Of a stretch of 64,000 nucleotides of DNA, positions 1-9,326 are shown piece by piece. The position numbers were made by a program, and so were the translations under genes. The notes under the pieces were generated by a model that was not told where the DNA came from, did not search any database, and saw only the letters and a list, made by a program, of their open reading frames with translations. Source of the stretch: Lantana camara (lineage: Eukaryota; Streptophyta; Magnoliopsida; Lamiales; Verbenaceae); contig CM074860.1 of the NCBI GenBank assembly GCA_037501455.1, positions 48,804,501-48,868,500 on the forward strand, written 5' to 3'. How positions within the stretch are numbered: the stretch's first letter is position 1; every line of letters begins with the position of its first letter.

Positions 1-690
1 AATGAACCCGTAGCTCCCTCTCGGACCAATTTCTGAGCTTCTGTGAAAGAAAGCGGAGGCACCGTTTTAGATCTCCAACCCACTGTCAAATTTGATCCCA
101 ACGGAACTCTCTTTTGCCCGGCAATCAACTGTAGCACAATGTATGTAGAGTCAATCCATGCCCAAAATAGATCCATAGCAAGTCATCGGCATCTCAATGA
201 AGTTTGTCAGAAAAACTCGGCCCTCAATACTCACTGGAACCTCTCTGAACGCCCGATCAGTTTCTATACTACCACCGAAAGGAGAACTGACCACATAACA
301 TGTTAGAGAGAGAATAACAGGCAAAGGCAAAGTAACAAATATAGCACTCGAGAGAAAGGAGTGTGTAGCTCCCGGATCAAATAAAGTATGAATGTTCGTG
401 CCATGTATGCAAATGGTACCGTCAACTACCGCGGCTTGGATCAATCTCAGCATCCTGCTCCTCTCCATCCAGAGCATAAGAACGAGCTCTAATCAGTGGT
501 CTCTGACCCCTAGGTGGCGGATTTCTACGATCGGGACATCTATCTACCATGTACTCGGCACTACCAAAAATCAAGCATAAGCCCAGTCGACGTCTACAAC
601 CCTCGTAGGTCTGCGTAGTCTGTCCACAGAAGGTACATGCAGGCCTCTCAGGTGGTGGTGACAACGCAGGCACAGCTGGAGCTCTCATAA
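1..690 (-). pseudogene. Gypsy element A: gag zinc knuckle, protease and start of pol linker (decayed)
   Basis: Minus-strand remnant of a Ty3/gypsy gag-pol that continues off the left edge. At about 151-477 the translation contains DPGATHSF, the active-site block of a plant gypsy retropepsin, followed by a stretch ending YGSILGMD, the usual protease end before reverse transcriptase. At about 1-90, in another frame, the minus strand reads EAQKLVREGATG, a linker typical of the segment before the RT domain. At 422-688 a zinc-knuckle region keeps the first CX2C but has lost a clear histidine and second cysteine pair, so it is probably non-functional. Several frameshifts separate these blocks. The matching amino-terminal part of gag is at 725-1164 and 11282-11676. 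Superfamily is well supported; lineage within gypsy is not resolved. Confidence 0.85.
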
Positions 691-724
691 CAGGTCCCGC
701 GAGTCGGGACTTCTTCCCGGGGCC

Positions 725-1164
725 TCAAGGTGGTGGTGGAGAAGAATAAGTCATAGGCCTCTTGCCCGAGCTAGAACCCGAACCAGAACCTTTGAAACCC
801 GATCTGAAACCTGAACCCGAACATGAGTGAAAAGTAGATCGCCTTGCATTCACTGAATCCTCAAGTTTCAATGCCTTTGTAGTAGCCTTCAACAAGGTGC
901 TCGTGTTAACCTCCTCAATCACTGTCTGAATATCCGGTCTAAGGACTGAACCAACTGCATCGCCTTATGGAAGTCAACACTCGCTATATTGGGTGCATAG
1001 CGAGACAATCTCTCGAACTCGGCAATATATTCTGAAACATATCTACTTCCCTGCTTAAGATCAGTAAACTCTTTCAATCTTCGGGGTGTGAGAAGAAGGA
1101 GGAATAAACTTGTTTCTGAACTCCCGGGTGAAAACCTCCCAATTAACTTCCTCACCGGCGGCAT
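725..1164 (-). pseudogene. Gypsy element A: gag carboxy half (split by copia B)
   Basis: Two overlapping minus-strand frames (725-922 and 919-1164) carry the end of a Retrotrans_gag-type domain, including EFTDLKQGSRYVSEYIAEF and ERLSRYAPNI, followed by a serine/glycine-rich tail leading to the zinc knuckle. The domain begins abruptly at the CTAGC target duplication beside the copia LTR. Its upstream half resumes at 11282 on the far side of the copia element. One frameshift is needed to follow the domain across 1090-1164. This is half of one interrupted gene, not an independent one. Confidence 0.85.
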
Positions 1165-1169
1165 CTAGC
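1165..1169. repeat. Target-site duplication of copia B, left copy (CTAGC)
   Basis: CTAGC directly precedes the TGTTGG start of the left LTR and is repeated exactly at 11277-11281 after the right LTR. A perfect 5-bp duplication is the normal signature of copia integration and shows both element ends are original. Confidence 0.95.
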
Positions 1170-3121
1170 TGTTGGAAAACACGAATCAGAAAGCAGCGGA
1201 ATTTAAAAAATTTTCCCAACAAAAGGATCTAGGACTCGCAATCGTGCAACCAAATTCGTAAAGATAGAAAACTTACTTTTCTTTTATTCTTTCTTGAAGC
1301 GTTTCAAGCCACCCAAGAACGCTCTTCTCGCGGCTTGATCCCCTCTCCTTTGGTAAAGCTCGAATCTTCAAACTTCTAACTTGAAGTCTCTAGAGAAAGT
1401 CCACCAACTTGATCACAATCTAACTAGTAAGGATGCTAGTTCTCTAGTTAGTGTTTAGGCTTAACCTAGGGTTTAATTTAATCTTGGAGAAAGGAAGGTG
1501 TTCAACACATGAACCAAAAGAATTGCCAATTAGCTCCATAAGGAGATCGAGCTCCCCTGTTTATAGAGAGGGGAGTGCCGAAATTCCTAGTCCTTTATGG
1601 GCTAGGATTTTGGTCCCTCTCTCCTATTACTTGATCATCAAGTATTTTCCAACTTTGACTTTGAATTCTAATTCAAGTCAACTTTTAAGAGAGCTAAAAA
1701 TATTCAAACTATTTTTGGATAATTTTATACTTTATTTATTATAAAATAAATAACTTATTTTTATCTAATTAATTAATTCGTAATTAATTAACTAGATTAT
1801 TTTCTCCAAAACTAGATTTTCTTTTTAATTCAAAATTAAACTAAAGTCTATTAAATAATTAACTAATTAATTATTTAATATATATATATAATATATATAT
1901 ATACACACGTGTGTGACACGTGTCACAGTGATACGTGTCACTCACGTGAGCCACACGTGTGACTTCACACGTGTGGAACCCTCTTGGCCCGATTAACTCG
2001 TTTAATCATTTTCAAGCCTCAACTCATGTAACCAAGTTGTTGTGTGTGACCCTCTAGGTTCTCAATTCAATTAGCAGTGACCCTAATTAATTAATTCACT
2101 AATTAATTAATCAGTCCACAGATTAAACGACCATAGTCTAGCAACAGGTGTTTAACTCCTAGCTGAATTGGAATGTTCGGATTCGACAGAACCTTTAAGT
2201 CATTGATTCATGTGAGATACAATCCTCCTACTTACTATCTCTCAACCAAGATCTAGGGCAAGGGAATAATCAGAACCCTAATAATCCGGTCTTAGAGCTA
2301 AGTGCATTTCATATCCATTTGATCTCAATCCAAGAAACCCTTTTCTTGATGTCTTGATCTACTGCCTTGGCCAAGGACTCCATATGGCATATGAATGACT
2401 TACACAATAAGAGATCACCTTGCAAATGCAAGTGTAGGTCCTATCATGATTCTCATTCACTTTCATGAGTCACTTGTGCAGCCCCACCATAAGCCTTGAA
2501 TCAGTTGTCTAAGGCGACACCCTTTAAAGCTTATACCTAAGACTACAGAGTTAACTCATAAAGTGACAAGGAACCTCAAGTCTAAGGATCACTTAATCAC
2601 ATCAATGACTCGTGAGATATTTCCTAATCTGGAAGTTTCCATTTCCTGAAATAGAAACTTCCTTTCCCATTTAGGAGTGTTCTCACACGGGGCACCTCAG
2701 TGAACTTACTTATTAAAGTAAGCACCCTCATGTATCACGCACGTATCAACTATACACTTTGCACCTCCATGAAACAAGGTGGTCCTTCTTAAGGGCGTGA
2801 TCCCACAAGCAAGCCTTAGAGGAGTCAGGTTGACACTCCCACTGTCTGTAGGACTCATCGGCTTGGAGTATTTTACTAATCACGACTTATGTGATATAGG
2901 GCTCGTTTCATGAACCATTTCACCTAAATGGTAGAGTCCTAAAGTCATCAGGATTGGGGGAGTTCTCATACATGCATAGCTAAAGTAAACGCATACCAAA
3001 CAAGAGCATATAAAGAAGTGTTGCCTCAATTCGTTATTTCATTCAAAGATTGTCAGTGATTACAATAAGGAAAAGCACAAAGCGGATATACAATCGGCTT
3101 TCTAGGGCACTATTCCTAACA
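1170..3121 (-). repeat. Copia B 3' LTR
   Basis: 1952 bp, TGTTGG...CTAACA on the plus strand, nearly identical to 9327-11276 and to 48493-50441. In element sense, U3 starts at 3121. A TA-rich TATA region lies at about 1878-1903 directly after a cluster of six CACGTG-type palindromes at 1904-1976. Confidence 0.97.
1878..1976 (-). promoter_or_regulatory. Copia LTR promoter: six ACGTG palindromes plus TATA tract
   Basis: On the minus strand six ACGTG-cored motifs in about 72 bp (1904-1976) come immediately before a TATATA tract (1878-1903). Five keep the CACGTG-like symmetry in full; one reads ATACGTGTC. CACGTG is the plant G-box, bound by bZIP and bHLH factors, and ACGTG is the core of abscisic-acid response elements. 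Position just upstream of a TATA box suggests an enhancer for the LTR promoter; this is inference. Confidence 0.65.
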
Positions 3122-3133
3122 ATCTCCCACTTG
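3122..3133 (-). other. Copia B polypurine tract
   Basis: In element sense the sequence CAAGTGGGAGAT abuts the 3' LTR. A purine run directly before U3 is the primer site for second-strand DNA synthesis. Confidence 0.85.
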
Positions 3134-3137
3134 CCCG

Positions 3138-6100
3138 TCAAAGCCATTCTAAAGCTACTCTAAGTCCCATCTTCTGAAGATGACCTTGGAAAGCTTCTCG
3201 ACTAAGGGGTTTAGTAAGTGGATCTGCCACGTTCTCTGCTGACGTGACCCTCTCAATTTGCACATCACCTCTTTTGATAATATCACGGATTAGGTGATAC
3301 TTCCTCATAATGTGCTTGGTCCGTTGGTGAGATCTTGGTTCTCTTGCTTGAGCAACCGCCCCAGTGTTGTCACAAAACACAGTAATGGGGTCTTTCATGC
3401 TAGGAACAACATTCAACTCTTGAATGAAGTTTCTAATCCAAACACCTTCCTTAGCTGCATCATTTGCAGCTAAGTATTCGGCTTCAGTGGTCGAATCTGC
3501 AGTGGTAGTTTGCTTGGAACTCTTCCAACTCACTGCTCCGCCGTTTAGGCAGAAAATGTATCCTGACATTGACTTAAAATCATCTAAGTCAGATGCAAAG
3601 CTTGCATCGCAGTATCCTTCAACAGTAAGATCTTTCTGACCTCCGTAAACTAAGAATAAATCTTTAGTACTTTTCAAGTATTTAAGAATATTCTTCACGG
3701 CAGCCCAGTGACCATCTCCAGGGTCAGATTGGAAACGACTCGTTACACTAAGTGCATAAGCCACATCCGGTCGAGTACATAACATTGCATACATTATGCT
3801 ACCTATTGCTGACGCATAAGGTGTATGAGTCATTCTCTCCTTCTCAAGGTTAGTCTTAGGACACATCTTCTTTGAAAGACATGTTCCTACACTCATAGGA
3901 AGGTTCTTAACCTTTACTGACTCCATATTGAATCTCTTCAATACTTTGTCAATGTACATCGACTGTGATAGTCCTATTAACCTTCTAGATCTATCTCTAT
4001 AGATTTTGATTCCAAGGATATAGGACGCATCACCAAGATCTTTCATCTCGAATTGGTTCGATAACCATAACTTAGTCACTTTCATGTCATCCTTCGAATT
4101 CCCAATAAGAAGGATGTCATCAACATAAAGTACTAAGAATTGCACTGAGGTCTCCAATTCCTTTCTATACACACATGATTCATTCGTAATCTGGATGAAG
4201 CCAAACGCTTTGACTGATTCATCAAATCGAATGTTCCAATTCCTAGAAGCCTGTTTCAATCCATAGATTGATCTTTGGAGTTTGCAAACCTTTTGCTCAC
4301 TCCCACTGAATGTGAAACCTATGGGTTGCTCCATATAAATGTCTTTGTCAATGTCACCATTGAGAAAGGCAGTTTTCACATCCATTTGCCATATCTCATA
4401 GTCATAATATGCAGCAATGGCAAGCATGATTCGAACGGACTTTTGCATTGCAACTGGTGAAAAGGTTTCGTCAAAGTCCACGCCGGGTCTTTGAGTGAAT
4501 CCTTTTGCAACCAGTCTTGCTTTGTAGGCTGCAATGCTTCCATCAACTCCAAGCTTTCTCTTAAAGATCCATTTGCAACCTATGGGTTTGACCCCATCAG
4601 GCAAATCTACCAAGGTCCAAACTTGGTTGGAGTTCATGGAATCGATTTCGGATTTCATGGCTTCTATCCACTGTTCAGAGTCAGAATCTGAAAGTGCCTC
4701 CTCATATTTTAAAGGATCATTATCCTTTTGAGAGATTTCATGGAAGAATCCATACCATCTCTCCGACTGTCTAGGAGTGCGTTCAGAACGCCTTAGAGGA
4801 GGATTTACATGTGTATCGAAATTCGTGATTGGTTGTGGTTGATCAGAGTGGGACGTTTCTTCAGTGGGTGATGTGGGGTCATTTTGTACTTCTTCTAATT
4901 CTATGATCTTGCCTTTCTTTTCTTTAAGGAACGGTTCCTCCAGAAAAGTAGCATTTCTGGAAACAAACACCTTTTGCTCAAATTGATCATAGAAATAGTA
5001 TCCTATGGATTCCTTAGGATAACCTACAAAGTAGCATAAGTTAGAACGAGATTCTAACTTATCTCCCACTGTCCTCTTCACGTAAGCAGGACAACCCCAA
5101 ATTCTTAAGTAAGAATAACTAGGGATTTTACCATGCCACATTTCATAGGGCGTCTTGGGGACTGACTTAGAGGGAACTAGATTCAGAATCTTTGCTGCAC
5201 TTTCTAGGGCATAACCCCAGAAAGAAGGTGGTAAGTCAGTGAAACTCATCATGGAACGAACCATATCAAGTAGGGTTCGATTCCTTCTCTCAGAAACTCC
5301 ATTAAGCTGAGGAGTTCCCGGAGGAGTCCACTGAGAGATAATCCCATTATCTGTGAGATGATTAAGGAATTCTTCACTAAGATACTCGCCTCCTCGCTCA
5401 GATCGAAGTGCTTTGATCTTGTGACCAGTTTGGTTCTCAACCTCCTTTTGAAATTGTAAGAATTTCTCAAAAGCTTCAGATTTATACTTCATTAAGTATA
5501 CATAACCATACCGACTAAAGTCATCAGTAAAGGTTATGAAGTACTGATGATTGTTTCTAGTGCTTACACTAAGCGGTCCACAAACATCAGTATGGATCAA
5601 ATCCAAAACCTCAGTGGCACGTTCCACAGTTCCTTTAAAAGGAACTTTGGACATCTTTCCTTTGAGACAGGATTCGCAAGAGGTCAACTCTTTGAGATCA
5701 TTTTCAGAGAATGATCCTAAAGTGTTTATCTTGCTAATTCTGTTCTTGGAAATGTGTCCTAATCTAGCGTGCCATAAGGGAGCTGAAACTTTGTCATCTC
5801 TCTTACGCTTTGTTTCTCGTTGTATATTCATAATATTGATATTTTGAGTTAGGTAAAGTCCATTACTTAGAGTACCGATATGAACGGAAGAGTTGTTCCG
5901 TTTGATAAAGTATTTACCATTCTTAATATAAGTTTCATAACCTTCACAATCTAATATTGGAACTGAAATTATATTACGAATAATGCTCGGTACATAAAGG
6001 ACTTTATTTAATACTAACTCAAAACTACCTAAATCTAATCTAATTGTGCCTAAAGCTCGAGCTTCAACGTTTGAGCCATCGCCGATCTTCAAGACACATT

Positions 6101-7058
6101 CTCCTTCTTTGAGTTGTTGGACTTCACTTAGCATCTGTACATCATTACAGATATGAGTCCCACAACCGGTATCAAGTACCCAAGATATAGAATTAATAGA
6201 AAGATTTACTTCAACGAGAAAGATACCTTTCTTTAGAGTAGCCTTGTACTCTGGGCAGTTTCTCCTCCAATGTCCCGCTTTGCCACAATGGAAGCAAACA
6301 TCCTCTTTCTGATTACGCTTCTTCTTTTGGGCCTTCCCCTTCGAAATGCCACCAGTGGGCCTAAGGGGTTTCTTCTTCTTCTTTTGGGCTTTCTTGCCCT
6401 TACCTTTAGAAGGCCCAGAAGAGGAAGATGGAGCATTCACCATCAAAACCTTATTGTCCTTCTTGATCGTGCTTTCAGCAGTCACAAGCTGACTAATCAG
6501 CTCAGCTACAGTAGCACCAGCATGATTCATGTTGAAGTTAAGGACAAATGGGTTGAATGATGGTGGGAGCGAAGCTAGCAACAAATCCACTGAAAGCTCA
6601 TCTTTCAGTGGCATGTCCATGGAAGCAAGTTTCTCAGTAAGGGCAAGAAACTTGAGTCCATATTCATGGACAATTGAACCTTCCCTCATTCTCAAGTGGA
6701 ACAATTCCTTTGAAGTGTTATACCTTGTAACACGTTCATGAGGGCGGTAAAGCTGCTCTAAGTGGTCGTAAATCTCCCAAGCAAATTCCATGGCCTCATG
6801 CTGCCTTTGCAAGTCCGGAGACATGTTAGCCAACATAAGGCAACGGGCTTGGAGATTATCATCCTTCCACTTCTGAATCGCGTCCCGCTCGGCCCGAGTG
6901 GGAGCCTCCCCTTCGGGACTAGGCTCCCCTTCGAAGAGAACATAAGTTCTCTTCTCAGAATCTAAAATGATTTTTAGATTCCTCAGCCAATCAGAATAGT
7001 TGGGACCAGTCAACTTGTTTGACTCGAGGATCGATACAAGAGGGTTTTTGGTTGCCAT
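3138..7058 (-). CDS. Copia gag-pol polyprotein, 1306 aa, open frame
   Basis: One uninterrupted frame encodes every copia domain in the standard order. Gag occupies about residues 1-250 and ends in a lysine-rich stretch. A CX2CX4HX4C zinc knuckle spans residues 255-268. The protease motif LDTG has its Asp at residue 296. Integrase has an HHCC region around 430-470 and then the DDE core: Asp491, position 554, Glu590. Reverse transcriptase has YVDDILL near residue 980, and RNase H lies near the end, including TEAEYLAA. The protein would form the virus-like particle, copy the RNA and insert the DNA. Oddity: residue 554, the second catalytic Asp of integrase (RSDRGGEY in the sister copy at 50458-54378), is Glu here (RSERGGEY). 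The frame is intact but integration is probably impaired. ATG at 7056-7058 is the first in frame and matches the sister copy. Confidence 0.95.
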   Translation of the reverse strand: MATKNPLVSILESNKLTGPNYSDWLRNLKIILDSEKRTYVLFEGEPSPEGEAPTRAERDAIQKWKDDNLQARCLMLANMSPDLQRQHEAMEFAWEIYDHLEQLYRPHERVTRYNTSKELFHLRMREGSIVHEYGLKFLALTEKLASMDMPLKDELSVDLLLASLPPSFNPFVLNFNMNHAGATVAELISQLVTAESTIKKDNKVLMVNAPSSSSGPSKGKGKKAQKKKKKPLRPTGGISKGKAQKKKRNQKEDVCFHCGKAGHWRRNCPEYKATLKKGIFLVEVNLSINSISWVLDTGCGTHICNDVQMLSEVQQLKEGECVLKIGDGSNVEARALGTIRLDLGSFELVLNKVLYVPSIIRNIISVPILDCEGYETYIKNGKYFIKRNNSSVHIGTLSNGLYLTQNINIMNIQRETKRKRDDKVSAPLWHARLGHISKNRISKINTLGSFSENDLKELTSCESCLKGKMSKVPFKGTVERATEVLDLIHTDVCGPLSVSTRNNHQYFITFTDDFSRYGYVYLMKYKSEAFEKFLQFQKEVENQTGHKIKALRSERGGEYLSEEFLNHLTDNGIISQWTPPGTPQLNGVSERRNRTLLDMVRSMMSFTDLPPSFWGYALESAAKILNLVPSKSVPKTPYEMWHGKIPSYSYLRIWGCPAYVKRTVGDKLESRSNLCYFVGYPKESIGYYFYDQFEQKVFVSRNATFLEEPFLKEKKGKIIELEEVQNDPTSPTEETSHSDQPQPITNFDTHVNPPLRRSERTPRQSERWYGFFHEISQKDNDPLKYEEALSDSDSEQWIEAMKSEIDSMNSNQVWTLVDLPDGVKPIGCKWIFKRKLGVDGSIAAYKARLVAKGFTQRPGVDFDETFSPVAMQKSVRIMLAIAAYYDYEIWQMDVKTAFLNGDIDKDIYMEQPIGFTFSGSEQKVCKLQRSIYGLKQASRNWNIRFDESVKAFGFIQITNESCVYRKELETSVQFLVLYVDDILLIGNSKDDMKVTKLWLSNQFEMKDLGDASYILGIKIYRDRSRRLIGLSQSMYIDKVLKRFNMESVKVKNLPMSVGTCLSKKMCPKTNLEKERMTHTPYASAIGSIMYAMLCTRPDVAYALSVTSRFQSDPGDGHWAAVKNILKYLKSTKDLFLVYGGQKDLTVEGYCDASFASDLDDFKSMSGYIFCLNGGAVSWKSSKQTTTADSTTEAEYLAANDAAKEGVWIRNFIQELNVVPSMKDPITVFCDNTGAVAQAREPRSHQRTKHIMRKYHLIRDIIKRGDVQIERVTSAENVADPLTKPLSREAFQGHLQKMGLRVALEWL

Positions 7059-7264
7059 TTCAAAACACGTAGAGAATCACAGAATCTACGACCTAAATGG
7101 TAAAACAGAGAACTAGTGAGCATGCTGAATTATAACGATATACAAAAGATAAGGTCTTTAATCTATTGTAGCTCCCACTGTTTTTCAAAGATCTAGAATT
7201 CCCAAAGATCTAAGAGGAACACGTTTCCCAATGGGTACTAAGATCCTAGGCATTTTACCTCGAA

Positions 7265-7585
7265 CCCACGACTCGCGGACATTCTAAGTAAGAACCCTAG
7301 GTTGGTACAACTTACCAATTCTAACACCTTTAGAACTCTTAGTAATTGTTTTTGCATCGCCTATCTTTCAATATGGACCCACGACTCGTGCGACATCCAT
7401 ATTTACTTAGGCGTTAAGCTAGACCCATCAATCATAAGATCATGACCAAAACTTAGTTCGAACGACCCACGACTCGCGGACATCGCCCTTGCTAAAATTG
7501 ACCACGAAATATTGATCATTTAAAATGATTAATTAGGTAACTAAGAACTAATGAGTTTCACTAGCTATCCCACGACTCGCGGACA
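7265..7585 (-). repeat. Four dispersed 17-bp repeats in copia leader
   Basis: CCCACGACTCGCGGACA occurs at 7265-7281, 7466-7482 and 7569-7585, with a variant at 7378-7395. The same four copies at the same spacing occur in the sister element at about 54585-54905. Between the copies the sequence is ordinary AT-rich leader. Confidence 0.85.
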
Positions 7586-8764
7586 ATAACTAGCTTCACT
7601 TACTAAACTTAAAACCTATTGATGGAATGCTAGGAATTTAATTCAAAATTTTCATCTCGAATTAAACACCTATTTGTTCGAAATTAGCTTAATGTTTAAT
7701 GGGAATTTTCGAATCAACCGGAGAGTTGTCCGGTTCGACCTCACCAACATATATGTTATCCAATTTTATTAGTCTTGATTAATGCAAGTACACTTAAATG
7801 CATTTCAAACAAGCACATAAACAGATAACATGTCCTAGCATGATACTAACATGTAATGATCATGGGTTCTACCTATCTTATGCGTGATATGCGGGAGCCA
7901 CTCCACAATCACAAGTTCTAACATACATGCCACATAAACAGTTTAAATCACATAAGGGAAAGCGGTAACAAAATACGAGCCCTATATCTATTACATTTAA
8001 CAATTGAGATTCCCCTCCCTAACATTTTGAGGGGTCTTCACTTATGGCCTCCTTGTTACTTGAATGTGGTCCATCTTACTCCATGGGTGCATTGTCACCA
8101 AAATGAAAATAAAACCTCACCACCTATCTCTACTCTCAAATTACAATAAAAGGAAAAAGACATAAACTAATAAGGCTCAATCTTCATATTGGCCTTAGAC
8201 AATTACACGGGGCATACCCCGGCCTCAAAAACAGTAATATGGAAAGCCACATAATAAAACACATAACAGTACGCACATAAGTGAGGCTTCAACCTCAATT
8301 GAAAAACGCAACTATAGGGCTCCAACCCCAATTTAAACCATCCATGTGCATAAATTAAAACCATACATAGATCTAAAACCCATGATCACCTAACATGCTT
8401 TTGCGAGAATTTAAATTTAGCCAATAAATTAAAATTCTCGTTTCAGGTCCTAATGACTTAAAACACGACTTAGATGCAATTCTTGTTCAAGAGCCTTTTC
8501 AATAAAACCCGAAAAACAATAAACCAATAAAATTCTAATTAATTTCCAAAATTAATAATTTTATTCTTTCATTATTTTCAGAAAATAAAATTCATAATTT
8601 TCCCAAAATCCAAATCGCTTTAATTTCTCAAAAATCCCAATTTAATCAAAATTTTAAAATAATTTTATTTTAGCAAAACTGTTTTTAAAAGATAAAATTA
8701 AGATAAAATTAAATTGGGATTTTTGGGACCGAAAACACGAAAAACACGAAACACGAAAAACGAG

Positions 8765-9035
8765 CCCAAAAAAAAGGGCCCAGCCGCGTGAGGCACCGCC
8801 GCGCAGCAGCGCGCGCAGACGCGCGCCAGCTGCGCGCGGCAGTTGCCGCTCGGGTGCGCACGCTGGGCGTGCATCATGCGCGCGCCGCGCGCAGCAGCGC
8901 CCGCCGCGACTAGGCGGGCTGAGCAGGCGTCCCGCGCGGTTGAGGGACGGACTAGCGCGCCCGGGACGGCTCCCGCGCTGTTGCGGGAGGAGCTGGGCGA
9001 CGGCGACGGGCCTGGGCGTGCGACGTGCTAGCACG
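8765..9035 (-). other. GC-rich, CpG-rich island in copia leader
   Basis: About 270 bp of strongly GC-rich sequence full of GCGC runs, set in AT-rich surroundings. Flanks form an imperfect inverted repeat: ACGAAACACG-type sequence ending in ACGAGC on the left, and its rough complement starting GCTCGT on the right. An open frame on the element's sense strand crosses it (9034-8654, 126 codons, Ala/Arg-rich). I do not regard this as a proven gene because GC-rich DNA opens frames by chance. Confidence 0.6.
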
Positions 9036-9311
9036 CCTAGGCTCGTTGCTTTTCATGTTCGTTTCGTATTTCTGGGTTTCTCGAAAACCCTGTTCAATCC
9101 CAAAATTAAAAATTCGATTTAAACATATTTCAATCAAAACGGTTTTCAAAATCACAATTTAAGAAAACAGTTTCAGAAATTCAGGAAAAATTACAGTTTC
9201 GTATTTCAGGCTTTTTAAAAGAACTCATGAATACCTAATTCGCATCTAAGCGTAAGAATTTCTACCAAATTCAGAATAATTGAGACGAATCAGAAACACG
9301 ATAAACGAGGT

Positions 9312-9324
9312 GGCTCTGATACCA
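9312..9324 (-). other. Copia B primer-binding site (initiator tRNA-Met)
   Basis: In element sense the sequence TGGTATCAGAGCC lies 2 nt inside the 5' LTR. It is complementary to the 3' end of plant initiator tRNA-Met, the usual primer for copia elements. Confidence 0.95.
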
Positions 9325-9326
9325 CT

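Larger units (their letters stand above)
7059..9311 (-). other. Copia B untranslated leader
   Basis: About 2.25 kb between the primer-binding site and the gag start. It has no convincing coding frame. It holds four copies of a 17-bp motif (7265-7585), an AACCGG...CCGGTT inverted repeat at 7718-7737, and a very GC-rich island at 8765-9035. The right part from about 8150 cannot be compared with copia L, which is cut off at that point. Confidence 0.8.

Noticed and set aside
1451..1744. 97-codon plus-strand frame in the copia LTR, repeated at 9608-9901
   Set aside because: Antisense to the element, within the LTR, and broken in the third LTR copy.
3424..6965. Many plus-strand frames opposite the copia polyprotein (and again at 50744-54285)
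   Set aside because: Antisense shadows of conserved coding sequence; they recur in both copies only because the sense strand is conserved.
8843..9031. Plus-strand frames in the GC island of the copia leader
   Set aside because: Antisense to the element and explained by high GC content.
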